Notes under the pieces: generated by a model
Seen by the model: the letters and a program-made list of their open reading frames with translations, nothing else
What the model was told of the DNA's origin: nothing
Database searches by the model: none
Part shown: positions 28,916 through 37,887 of the stretch, piece by piece
Layout of the letters: each line of letters begins with the position of its first letter
Numbering within the stretch: position 1 is the stretch's first letter
Source: Desulfonatronospira sp.
GTDB taxonomy: Bacteria > Desulfobacterota > Desulfovibrionia > Desulfovibrionales > Desulfonatronovibrionaceae
Length of the DNA: 48,262 nt
Reading direction: 5' to 3'
Assembly (NCBI GenBank): GCA_007125075.1
Contig: SLDX01000063.1
Span: 1-48,262, forward strand
Made by a program: the position numbers and the translations under genes

Positions 28916-31453
28916 TTAATCAGACAAAGCAAAGAACTGTCTGGTCTTGGTAATGCGCATCTGCCGCGGGCCGAAATCAGGAAATATGCTTCGCATTATG
29001 AACAGGGGGCTTAAATAATCATACTCCCAGTTGAAAACAATAGTAAGACAGCTGCCCAGCCATCTGGACTCCTGCAGGAACTGGCGCAGATCCTTTATTT
29101 TCCGGCCTTTTTTGGTCCATTTTTCAACATTGAAGTTTTGCGCGGATTCGAATTCATTCCAGATTTCCGCGGCCTTTTCAATTTCATAAAAAGACAGTTC
29201 AAATTCCACCCGGAACTCTTCTCTTTCAGCCTGAGGCTGTCTTCGAGCCGCTCCGATGGTTTCAGCCGCATAGGCCTGCAGGCCTTCCGGAAGGTTCTGA
29301 TTCAGGCTGGAAAGTATCTTCTCTTCTTCCAGGGGCTCTCTTAAATAAATGTTGAACCATTCAGCCTGGCTGGCTACTCCTACAGGCAGGGCCCGGCCGA
29401 AGGTTATCACCGGAGCCGGCCTGAAGCCCCTGGAGAAACTGAGGGGCCATCCGGAGCGGCGCATGGCCCGCTCAAAAAGGGACTGGAGCTCCAATTGGCT
29501 GAGATAGACGCAGAGTCCTGTTTTTTCGTGCCAGACGCGCAAATGAACTGTTTTCAAGCTGAGATCCTTCTGTTCCAGCAGCTGCTCAGCAGTTTTGTCT
29601 TCCTGATCACGGTGATCCAGGTTCAGGACATGTCTCACTGGCTGTTCAAACTCGTTATTCCGCAGAAGAGACTTGCGCCCCTTGCGGTCACACACTCCGC
29701 ACATGCGGCAGACATGGTAGCGGCAGTCCCTTGTCTCCCTGGCTGCCAGGCCCCTTTTCATCTCAGTCAGGAGAAATTTCCGGTCTACTCCGCTGTGCAG
29801 ATGATCCCAGGGCAGAGGCTGGTCAGGATTTCTGGCCTGGAGGTAAATGTCCGCGTCAAATCCTGATTCCTCGAGTATTTTCAGCCAGGGTCCAAGCCGG
29901 AAGCTGTCGCTCCAGCTGGTGAAGAGCTGGCCCATGTGATAGGCACGCTCCACAACCGGGGACAATTCACGGCCTCCTCTGGAAAAGATGCCTTCCAGGA
30001 AGCTCATTTCCGGATCATGCCATTTAAGATTCAGGTATTTATGAGCCCTGAACAGGTCTTTAAGCAGATAAAGCCTGTTTTTGGTTTCATGCAGGCTTTC
30101 CTGGCGCTGCCATTGAAACGGGGTATGCGCTTTGGGCACAAAGGGGGCTATGGAAGCAGTGACTTGCGGTCTGATTTTCCGGTCGCGACCGGTTTTCAGA
30201 ACCTTCAGACAAAGATCCCTTATTCCCAGTATGTCTTCTTCAGTCTCTGAAGGCAGGCCGATCATGAAATAAAGCTTGACCCCTTTCCAGCCCAGATCAA
30301 AAAGATGTCCGGTGTGTTCAAGAAGCTCTTCTTCAGTAATGCCCTTGTTGATCACCCGGCGCAGCCTGGGGGTGCCGGCTTCCGGAGCAAGTGTGGCCTG
30401 AGTCCGCCGGATGCGGGCCATGAGCCGCATAAGGCGTTCGTTGACCGAGCCTGCCCGGATGGAGGGAAGAGACATGGCTACCTGTTCCTGCTGGCATCTG
30501 GCAAAACTTTTGAAAAAAAGTTCCTCCAGGGCGGAAAAATCTCCGCTGCTCAGAGACAGAAAGGAGAGTTCCTCATGTCCGGTGGCTGCCAGACCGGCTT
30601 GAATATCATCCATGATCCGGGCAATGCTTCTTTCGCGCACCGGGCGATAAATAATTCCCGCCTGACAGAAGCGGCAGCCGCGGGTGCAGCCGCGGGCGAT
30701 TTCCACGCTCAGGCGGTCATGGATTACTTTTCCATAAGGCACTATCTGGTCGGTGGGGAAGGGTTGCTGATCAAGATCAGGGACCAGGGCTTTGCGGACC
30801 AGAGTGTATTCCCGGTCAACCGGCTTTAAGGGCAAAACGGTCCCTTGAAAGAAACCGGGCACGTAGACGCCGGTGATATTTTTAAGCTCATGCAGCTGGG
30901 CCTGTCTGTCGAGTCCGGCTTTCCCGGCTGCAGCGATTTGCTTAAGGATTTCAAGCATGACCTGCTCGCCGTCTCCAAGGACCATAAGGTCGAAAAACTC
31001 GGCCACCGGCTCGGCGTTGAAGACCGCTCCTCCGCCGGCAATGATCAGTGGATCGGACGCGCTGCGTTCAACCGCCCTGAAGGGCAGGTCTGCCAGGTCC
31101 AGCATATAAAGGATATTGGTGTAACAAAGTTCGTGAGTCAGGCTGAAGGCCAGAACATCCAGATCTTTAAGCGGAGTGTCCGTTTCCAGGGTGCACAGGG
31201 GCGAAGAATGTTCGCGCATGAGCCTGGCGGCTTCCAGTGAAGGGGCAAATACCCTTTCTGCGTAAAAGTCGTGCTGATCATTTATGCGGTGATAAAGGAT
31301 TTTCTGGCCTAAATAGGACATGCCCACTTCATAAACGTCGGGAAAGGCAAGTCCCACGTGTACGGCGACGCGCGCTTTATCCTTGTGTACCGCGTTAATT
31401 TCCTGACCAAGGTAGTGACTGGGTCTGGGAAGTAAAGGAAGGAGTTCTTTCAA
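28916..31453 (-). CDS. TIGR03960-family B12-binding-like radical SAM protein with C-terminal TIGR03936/DUF2344-like domain
   Basis: 845 aa, KELLPLLPRPSHYLGQEINAVHKDKARVAVHVGLAFPDVYEVGMSYLGQKILYH; radical SAM ARGCTRGCRFCQAGIIYRPVRER; C-terminal RVWHEKTGLCVYLSQLELQSLFERAMRRSGWPLSFSRGFRPAP. TTG start. Confidence 0.9.
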   Translation of the reverse strand: MKELLPLLPRPSHYLGQEINAVHKDKARVAVHVGLAFPDVYEVGMSYLGQKILYHRINDQHDFYAERVFAPSLEAARLMREHSSPLCTLETDTPLKDLDVLAFSLTHELCYTNILYMLDLADLPFRAVERSASDPLIIAGGGAVFNAEPVAEFFDLMVLGDGEQVMLEILKQIAAAGKAGLDRQAQLHELKNITGVYVPGFFQGTVLPLKPVDREYTLVRKALVPDLDQQPFPTDQIVPYGKVIHDRLSVEIARGCTRGCRFCQAGIIYRPVRERSIARIMDDIQAGLAATGHEELSFLSLSSGDFSALEELFFKSFARCQQEQVAMSLPSIRAGSVNERLMRLMARIRRTQATLAPEAGTPRLRRVINKGITEEELLEHTGHLFDLGWKGVKLYFMIGLPSETEEDILGIRDLCLKVLKTGRDRKIRPQVTASIAPFVPKAHTPFQWQRQESLHETKNRLYLLKDLFRAHKYLNLKWHDPEMSFLEGIFSRGGRELSPVVERAYHMGQLFTSWSDSFRLGPWLKILEESGFDADIYLQARNPDQPLPWDHLHSGVDRKFLLTEMKRGLAARETRDCRYHVCRMCGVCDRKGRKSLLRNNEFEQPVRHVLNLDHRDQEDKTAEQLLEQKDLSLKTVHLRVWHEKTGLCVYLSQLELQSLFERAMRRSGWPLSFSRGFRPAPVITFGRALPVGVASQAEWFNIYLREPLEEEKILSSLNQNLPEGLQAYAAETIGAARRQPQAEREEFRVEFELSFYEIEKAAEIWNEFESAQNFNVEKWTKKGRKIKDLRQFLQESRWLGSCLTIVFNWEYDYLSPLFIMRSIFPDFGPRQMRITKTRQFFALSD

Positions 31454-31459
31454 TGTACA

Positions 31460-31515
31460 GGGTTTAGGGTTTAGGGTTAAGGATTATGGATTATGGGTTA
31501 AAAGTTTAAAGATTA
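31460..31515. repeat. Degenerate heptanucleotide tandem array (8 units), copy C
   Basis: GGGTTTA GGGTTTA GGGTTAA GGATTAT GGATTAT GGGTTAA AAGTTTA AAGATTA. Confidence 0.9.
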
Positions 31516-31602
31516 TTTTTACTATAAAAAATTTCTAAGAAATGTCAAAAGCTTATATTTAACTTTGATCCTGAAAAGTCCGAATCCTGATCCTTATTTA
31601 CA

Positions 31603-32283
31603 TTAAAAACCTGCTTCCAGTCCGGGACTGACCAGGGCCGGATATCCCTGTGCCTCAACAGCTGCAGGATCGGGGGGGTCTTTAACCATTACCTTTCGAC
31701 CATGAATTTCAAGCCGTCCCTGGGCAAGCCACTGTATCGCCTGTGGATAAATCCTGTGCTCCAGAGCCAGAATGCGCGAACCGAGCGTCTCTTCATCATC
31801 GTCGGCCATTGCCGGAACAGCGGCCTGGATGATTATCGGGCCATGATCCATTTTATCGTCCACAAAGTGTATGCTGCAGCCCGAAATTCTGACAGCGTAG
31901 TCAAAGGCCTGCTTCTGGGCGTTTACCCCGGGGAAGGCCGGCTGAATGCTGGGATGTATGTTTAAAATATTGCCGGAAAAGGCATTGATCAAAACAGGGG
32001 TGACAATGCGCATGAACCCGGCCAGAATGACTCCCCGGGCTCCCCTGTCCATTATCGCCCGGACCAGAGCGGCGTCAAAATCCTCTCTGGCGGAATATTT
32101 CCTGTGGTCGATGACCAGCGTGGGCAGCCCATGCTTTGACGCCCGCTCAAGACCCCCGACTCCTGGCTTGTTGCTGATGACCAGACTTATTTCAGCATGA
32201 AGAGCGCCCTGTTCTATGCGATCTATGATGGCCTGCAGATTGGAACCCGAACCTGAAATGAGCACCGCTATGCTGTATGCCAT
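31603..32283 (-). CDS. purN: Phosphoribosylglycinamide formyltransferase
   Basis: MAYSIAVLISGSGSNLQAIID, VILAGFMRIVTPVLINAFSGNILNIHPS; start set to ATG 32283. The longer ORF (to 32481) runs into the upstream gene. Confidence 0.93.
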   Translation of the reverse strand: MAYSIAVLISGSGSNLQAIIDRIEQGALHAEISLVISNKPGVGGLERASKHGLPTLVIDHRKYSAREDFDAALVRAIMDRGARGVILAGFMRIVTPVLINAFSGNILNIHPSIQPAFPGVNAQKQAFDYAVRISGCSIHFVDDKMDHGPIIIQAAVPAMADDDEETLGSRILALEHRIYPQAIQWLAQGRLEIHGRKVMVKDPPDPAAVEAQGYPALVSPGLEAGF

Positions 32284-32308
32284 GATTTTGTTCCCGTGTT
32301 TTTTCCGG

Positions 32309-33829
32309 TCAGTTCTGCCGGACATGATCAAGTATGGCCTGGACCATTCCCGGTATGGTATATTCCCCGGGCATGATGTCCGTTTTAAGCCCGAAGCCTT
32401 CAAGTGTTTTTGCGGTAACAGGACCGATGCAGACAAGTTTAAGCCCCTGATTCTGAAAAGAGCGGACCTCTTCGGGTTCAATCAGGGAAAAGAAGTTTTC
32501 CACAGTGGAGGAACTGGTAAAGGTAATATAATCGATCTCGTCGCCGTGCATGAGCCTTACGATCTCCCTGCCGCTTTTCTGGGCCAGCCCGGTCTGATAG
32601 ACCGGCAGAATCTTCACGTGCGCGCCGGCCTTCTGCAGCTCAGCGGGAAGAACCTCCCTGGCCTTCAGTGCCCTGGGAATAAGCACCCACTTGTTCTTTA
32701 TTCCCAGATCCAGAAGACCCTGGACCACTGACTCGGCCACATATTTGTCCGGGACAAAGTCGGGGTGTATTCCTTTTTCCTTCAGGGCCTGCGCCGTGGC
32801 CGGGCCGATGGCGGCCACCCTGGCGGCGCAGAAGACTCTGGCGTCCAGACCGGCCCGTCTCAGTTCAGACCAGAAGAAGCGTACTCCGTTGACCGAGGTG
32901 AACACCAGCCAATCGAATTCCGACAATTCGAATATGGTATCCTGAACCAGAGCATAGCTTTCAAGGGGCTGTATTTCAATGGTGGGAAACTCATAACAGC
33001 AGGCTCCCAATTCCCGCATCTTCTCCAGCAGCCCGCTGGCCTGCTCCCTGGCCCTGGTGACCACTACCCCCTTGCCCAGCAGGGGCAGTTTTTCAAACCA
33101 GTTAAGCTCATCCCTTAAAAGAACCACCCGTCCGACTACCAGCAGGGAAGGGGGCTTAAAATTTTCCTCAATCGCCTTCCGGGGAATTTCTTTTACAGTG
33201 GAGACCATGGATTTGTGCCGGCAGGTTGTGCCCCAGCGCACCAGCGCCGCGGGCATTTCCGGATCCATCCCGTTTCGGATGAGATTTTCACAGATATGCG
33301 GCAGGTTTTTCACGCCCATGAAAAAGACCAGGGTGCTGGTTCCTGTGGCCAGGCTGCGCCAGTTGTGGGAGCTTTCAGGCTTATCCGGATCTTCATGGCC
33401 AGTGATGAAGGAAACCGAGGAAGCATAACTGCGGTGCGTCAGGGGGATTCCGGCGTATGCCGGAGCAGCCACTGCCGAGGTCACCCCGGGAACGATCTCA
33501 AAGCTGATTCCGGACTGCAGCAGCTCCTGGGCTTCTTCGGCTCCTCTGCCAAAGATGTATGGATCTCCTCCTTTGAGCCTGGCGACAATTTTTTGTTCAG
33601 AGGCCTTCCGCACCAGAAGTTCGTTGATTTTTGCCTGGCTCAGGGTATGCTCTCCGCCTTTCTTGCCCACGTAAATCAATTCAGCTTCCGGTGGGCAGAA
33701 TTTAAGAAAGGCTTCATTGGCCAGGTAGTCGTAAACCACCACGTCCGCTACGGACAGGATATCTCTTGCCTTGAGGGTCAAAAGTCCGGGATCTCCAGGT
33801 CCGGCCCCGATCAGATATACCTTGCTCAT
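32309..33829 (-). CDS. cobA/hemD: Fused uroporphyrinogen-III C-methyltransferase / uroporphyrinogen-III synthase
   Basis: 506 aa, N-terminal SUMT (VYLIGAGPGDPGLLTLKARDIL, RLKGGDPYIFGRG, VPGVTSAVAAPAYAGIPLTHR); C-terminal HemD (VVVTRAREQASGLLEKMRELG, YITFTSSSTVENF). Confidence 0.95.
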   Translation of the reverse strand: MSKVYLIGAGPGDPGLLTLKARDILSVADVVVYDYLANEAFLKFCPPEAELIYVGKKGGEHTLSQAKINELLVRKASEQKIVARLKGGDPYIFGRGAEEAQELLQSGISFEIVPGVTSAVAAPAYAGIPLTHRSYASSVSFITGHEDPDKPESSHNWRSLATGTSTLVFFMGVKNLPHICENLIRNGMDPEMPAALVRWGTTCRHKSMVSTVKEIPRKAIEENFKPPSLLVVGRVVLLRDELNWFEKLPLLGKGVVVTRAREQASGLLEKMRELGACCYEFPTIEIQPLESYALVQDTIFELSEFDWLVFTSVNGVRFFWSELRRAGLDARVFCAARVAAIGPATAQALKEKGIHPDFVPDKYVAESVVQGLLDLGIKNKWVLIPRALKAREVLPAELQKAGAHVKILPVYQTGLAQKSGREIVRLMHGDEIDYITFTSSSTVENFFSLIEPEEVRSFQNQGLKLVCIGPVTAKTLEGFGLKTDIMPGEYTIPGMVQAILDHVRQN

Positions 33830-33866
33830 GTAATGTCCTTGTAAATGTTAAGCCCGATGGCGCGCA

Positions 33867-36539
33867 TCAGTTGTCCGCTATTTCCAGAAGCCTTTGCTGC
33901 AGGGCCATTAATTTTTCTTTTTCTTCGCTTATGCGCCCGGCCCTGGCTTTTTCTTTTTCCACGACTTCGGCCGGGGCTTTGCTTAAGAAACCCTGATTTT
34001 CCAGCTTTCCGGCTACTATGCTCAGATCTTTTTCCAGTTTGCCCAGTTCTTTATTCAGCCTTTTCAGTTCGCTCTGGATATCGACCACGCCCCTTAAAGG
34101 AACGAGCACTTCGTAGCCCTTGACCACGGCGGCCGCGCAGCCTCTGGGAGGTTCAACCTCTTTTCCGGTGTGCATCTTGTTCACTCCGGCCAGACCCGTG
34201 ATCATCTCCCGGTGTTCTTCGAGAATTTCACGGTCTTTGCCTTCAGCCCTTATGATCAGGTCAAGCTTGAGGCCCGGAGCAACATTGAGCTCACTTCTGA
34301 TACCGCGAACAGCGGTAACCACCTGCTGCAGAAATTCCATGTTTTCAGCCGCTTGCGGAAAACTGCATTCGGGTCTTTTTTCAGGGAAAGGGACCCGGCT
34401 CAGATCCGGCTGTGTTTTTCCGGGCAGCCTGGACCAGATTTCCTGAGTGACAAAAGGAATCATGGGATGCAGAAGGACAATTACTTCCGAGAGCACCTGG
34501 AGCAGGTTGCCGCGTGCTTTTTCTTTAAGTTCCGGGTCATCGCCGTAAAGTTCAGGCTTGATCAGTTCCAGGTACCAGTCGCAAAACGAATGCCATACAA
34601 ACTGATACTGGAGCTGGGAAGCGTCGTTGAAGCGGTAGGCCTTTACGGCCTCATCCGTGCGCAGCTTAATTTCTTCAAGACGGTGCAGGATCCATTGGTG
34701 GGCCAGCCCCTCGATCTTCTCTCTTGAGCCTGATTTCCCGCTGTCCTCATTAAGATGCATCAGGCTGAACCGGGCGGCATTCCAGATTTTATTGATAAAA
34801 TGCCGGTATCCCTCAACCCGGTCTTCACTCATCTTAATGTCCCTGCCCATGGCGGCCAGCGCGCTCAGGGTGAACCTGAAGGCATCCGTGCCATACTTGT
34901 CCATCATGAGCAGCGGATCAATAACATTACCCTTGGACTTGCTCATTTTCTGTCCGGACGCGTCCCGGACCAGGGCGTGGATGTACACGTGCCGGAAAGG
35001 GACCTGATCCATGAAGTGTACGCCCATCATCATCATTCTGGCCACCCAGAAAAAAAGGATGTCAAAAGCGGTTACCAGCACAGAGGTGGGATAGAATTTT
35101 TCCAGTTCCCTGGTCTTCTCCGGCCAGCCCAGAGTGGAAAACGGCCACAGAGCGGAGGAAAACCAGGTGTCCAGAACATCCTCATCCTGGATCAGGCTGG
35201 AGCTGTTGCATGCCGGGCAGCTGGCGGGATCTTCCCTGGCCACGATCAGCTTCCCGCATTCCATGCAGGTCCAGGCCGGGATGCGGTGTCCCCACCAGAT
35301 CTGTCTGGAAATGCACCAGTCCCGGATGTTGTCCATCCATTCAAAATAGGTCCTGGTCCAGTGTTCGGGGAGAATCAGGGTTTCTTTTTCGGCTACGGCA
35401 TCGCGCGCCCTGGCTGCCAGAGGTCCAACCTTGACGAACCACTGCCTGGAGACGTAAGGCTCTATGACCGCCGCGCATCTATAGCAGTGACCGACGCTGT
35501 GCCGGTAGTCCCGGACTTTTTCCAGAGCATCTGATTCCTTAAGGGCGGCAAGAATTTTCCTGCGGCACTCCACGCGGTCCAGCCCGGCAAAATGTTCTCC
35601 GGCTTCTTTGGTCATCTTTCCCTGATCGTCGATGACCTGAATTATTTCCAGACCATGCCTGCGGCCCAGCTCAAAGTCATTTGGATCATGGGCGGGGGTG
35701 ATTTTCAGGCAGCCTGTGCCGAAATCCATGTCCACGTATTCATCGCCGATAATGGGCAGTCTGCGTTTTAAAAAGGGCAGAAGCGCGTGTTTGCCGATCA
35801 GGTGTTTGTAGCGGGGATCTTCAGGATTGACCGCCACCGCTGTGTCGCCGAGCATTGTTTCCGGCCGGGTTGTGGCCACGACCAGATATCCGGAGCCGTC
35901 GGCCAGAGGATAGCGCAGGTGGTAAAGACCTCCTTCGATCTCGGAATATTCCACCTCCAGATCTGACAGGGCGGTGTGGCAGCGGATGCACCAGTTGATG
36001 ATGTAGTCCCCCCGGTAGATAAGGCCCTGTTCATAAAGGCGGACGAATACTTCGCGCACCGCCCTGGACAGTCCTTCGTCCAGAGTGAACCTGAGCCTGG
36101 TCCAGTCCACTGAAGCGCCGATACGGCTTATCTGGTTCAGGATTTTGCCCCCGTATTCATCCTTCCACTGCCAGACGCGGCGGATGAATTCATCCCGGCC
36201 GAGATCCTGCCTGGTCTTTCCTTCAGCGGTCAGAGCCTTTTCCACCACGTTCTGGGTGGCGATCCCCGCATGGTCTGTACCTGGCACCCAGAGCACATCA
36301 TAGCCCAGCTGGCGATGGTGGCGGCAGAGGATGTCCTGCAGGGTCAGATTCAGGGCATGCCCCATGTGCAGGGATCCGGTAACGTTAGGAGGAGGAATAA
36401 CTATGCTGTATGCCGGGCGGTCCGGATCATCAGAAGGAGTAAAGCTCTGGTTTTCGTTCCAGTATTTTATCCATTTCTGTTCAACGTCTCTGGGTTCATA
36501 CCCCTTGGGCAATTCCCTGTCAGGCATTTCAGGCTCCAT
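33867..36539 (-). CDS. valS: Valyl-tRNA synthetase
   Basis: 890 aa, PPPNVTGSLHMGHAL (HIGH), GQKMSKSKGNVIDP (KMSKS), C-terminal coiled coil. Confidence 0.98.
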   Translation of the reverse strand: MEPEMPDRELPKGYEPRDVEQKWIKYWNENQSFTPSDDPDRPAYSIVIPPPNVTGSLHMGHALNLTLQDILCRHHRQLGYDVLWVPGTDHAGIATQNVVEKALTAEGKTRQDLGRDEFIRRVWQWKDEYGGKILNQISRIGASVDWTRLRFTLDEGLSRAVREVFVRLYEQGLIYRGDYIINWCIRCHTALSDLEVEYSEIEGGLYHLRYPLADGSGYLVVATTRPETMLGDTAVAVNPEDPRYKHLIGKHALLPFLKRRLPIIGDEYVDMDFGTGCLKITPAHDPNDFELGRRHGLEIIQVIDDQGKMTKEAGEHFAGLDRVECRRKILAALKESDALEKVRDYRHSVGHCYRCAAVIEPYVSRQWFVKVGPLAARARDAVAEKETLILPEHWTRTYFEWMDNIRDWCISRQIWWGHRIPAWTCMECGKLIVAREDPASCPACNSSSLIQDEDVLDTWFSSALWPFSTLGWPEKTRELEKFYPTSVLVTAFDILFFWVARMMMMGVHFMDQVPFRHVYIHALVRDASGQKMSKSKGNVIDPLLMMDKYGTDAFRFTLSALAAMGRDIKMSEDRVEGYRHFINKIWNAARFSLMHLNEDSGKSGSREKIEGLAHQWILHRLEEIKLRTDEAVKAYRFNDASQLQYQFVWHSFCDWYLELIKPELYGDDPELKEKARGNLLQVLSEVIVLLHPMIPFVTQEIWSRLPGKTQPDLSRVPFPEKRPECSFPQAAENMEFLQQVVTAVRGIRSELNVAPGLKLDLIIRAEGKDREILEEHREMITGLAGVNKMHTGKEVEPPRGCAAAVVKGYEVLVPLRGVVDIQSELKRLNKELGKLEKDLSIVAGKLENQGFLSKAPAEVVEKEKARAGRISEEKEKLMALQQRLLEIADN

Positions 36540-36780
36540 AAGTGCAAGGACCGGTCTTAAAGGCCGGCAACCCCGGCTAAGTTCAACCGGTAGTTATCTT
36601 AATGTATAATTTAAACAGCAAAAAGTGTATTTATATCCCCAATGCCGGCAATCGTCAATTATCGCGAAGCAAGCTCGATTATAAGAAGCAGGTGTGGAAA
36701 AGATTATGGCAGGAAATGATTGGGATCAACACCAGCACTTTTAAATACCGGAAAGAAAGATTTTCGGGATAAACAGAATA

Positions 36781-36815
36781 AAAAAGCCATCCCGGACCGG
36801 CCGGGATGGCTTTTT
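36781..36815. terminator. Strong bidirectional rho-independent terminator
   Basis: AAAAAGCCATCCCGG-ACCGG-CCGGGATGGCTTTTT, 3' of the RRM gene. Confidence 0.93.
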
Positions 36816-36837
36816 GAGCAAATATAAAAGTCCTTGA

Positions 36838-37092
36838 TTAGAAGCGGGACTCTCTTCTGGGTTTGGCCACATTGACCTTGATGTTACGTCCATCGAACTC
36901 CTTGCCGTTCAGGATTTGAACAGCTTCATCCGCTCCGCTTTCCATCTCCACGAACCCAAAGCCTCGTGAACGGCCGGTTTCCCGGTCTTCAATGATTTTT
37001 GCTGAAATCACTTCTCCATGTTCGGCGAATGAATCGCGCAACTGAACCTCGGTCATGCTCCAGGGCAGATTGCCCACGTACAAATTGGTCAT
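36838..37092 (-). CDS. RRM-domain RNA-binding protein
   Basis: 84 aa, RNP-2 NLYVGNLPW and RNP-1 RSRGFGFVEM. Confidence 0.95.
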   Translation of the reverse strand: MTNLYVGNLPWSMTEVQLRDSFAEHGEVISAKIIEDRETGRSRGFGFVEMESGADEAVQILNGKEFDGRNIKVNVAKPRRESRF

Positions 37093-37124
37093 AAAAATAA
37101 GTCTCCTGAAAAAATAAAAAGAAA

Positions 37125-37172
37125 TTCATCAGCCCAAGCTTCGCCATTGCAACCTGTACATAAACTGATGAA
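37125..37172 (-). other. Inverted repeat in the leader of the RRM gene
   Basis: TTCATCAG (37125-37132)/CTGATGAA (37165-37172), just upstream of the SD (AGGAG). Confidence 0.4.
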
Positions 37173-37304
37173 CAAAAAATAAATATATCTGAAATATAAA
37201 AAGATGGCAAACTTTTTTTTATTTTTGTTCCTGGATCAGTGATCCTGCGCTTATTTTCTGGCTGCTTCAGTCTTGAGAATGAATAAATAATCTGGTGATC
37301 AGAG

Positions 37305-37748
37305 TCAGGCCGATTCATCCTCGCGCGGTCCGGGTTGAGCGGGCAGAACAAGTTCCGGCCGGCCCTTCCCGCGGCGCAGACGATTGATCATCCGGATCAC
37401 CGGCCCGCGGGAGACAATCCATCGTTCCAGCTTAAATTTGCCCGGGAAGTTCATAAGCGCGATGCCCAGCATTATAGTCAGCACCCCCTGCCCGGGAAGT
37501 ACCAGCATGGCGATCCCGGCAAGAACGAGCAGGAAGCCCGCTATGTTTTTAACCGTCAGGAGCAGGACGTGCGTGATGGGCGAACGCCTGTATTTGAAAT
37601 CTTCAGGCCGTTTATGTCCGGCAAAATAATCTTCGGGTATGCGCACCACCAACCAGGGAACAAATGCCAGGAAGGCTGTGAAGATGAGAATGGAAAGGAC
37701 AGCTGCCCATAAAAAGAGCGGCTCATGCGTTTGAATCCATTCGAGCAT
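37305..37748 (-). CDS. PGPGW-type putative transmembrane protein
   Basis: 147 aa, AGIAMLVLPGQGVLTIMLGIALMNFPGKFKLERWIV. Confidence 0.75.
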   Translation of the reverse strand: MLEWIQTHEPLFLWAAVLSILIFTAFLAFVPWLVVRIPEDYFAGHKRPEDFKYRRSPITHVLLLTVKNIAGFLLVLAGIAMLVLPGQGVLTIMLGIALMNFPGKFKLERWIVSRGPVIRMINRLRRGKGRPELVLPAQPGPREDESA

Positions 37749-37833
37749 GCAGGTCCTTCAGGCAGCTCAGGCTGACGGCAGTAAAGCGGGTCCGGTCAAA
37801 AAAGCCGGACTGAGGGGGTTTAATATTGAAAAA

Positions 37834-37872
37834 TAGTTTCCATCCGGAGAAAGTCTTTCCGGATGGAAACTA
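37834..37872 (-). terminator. Terminator of the hydrogenase operon
   Basis: TAGTTTCCATCCGGA...TCCGGATGGAAACTA, 15-bp stem, then ATTTTTC on the minus strand, 16 bp 3' of the large-subunit gene. Confidence 0.85.
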
Positions 37873-37887
37873 AATACACTTTGCGGT

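Noticed and set aside
31460-31515. Heptamer array considered as a CRISPR or true telomere repeat
   Set aside because: 7-bp units without spacers, internal to a chromosome-like region; a short tandem repeat, not CRISPR or a chromosome end.
32284-32481. N-terminal extension of the purN ORF
   Set aside because: Canonical PurN N-terminus (MAYSIAVLISGSGSN) begins at 32283; upstream part overlaps cobA/hemD.
36540-36600. GC-rich inverted repeats before valS considered as a T-box leader
   Set aside because: No T-box sequence or specifier-loop arrangement recognised.
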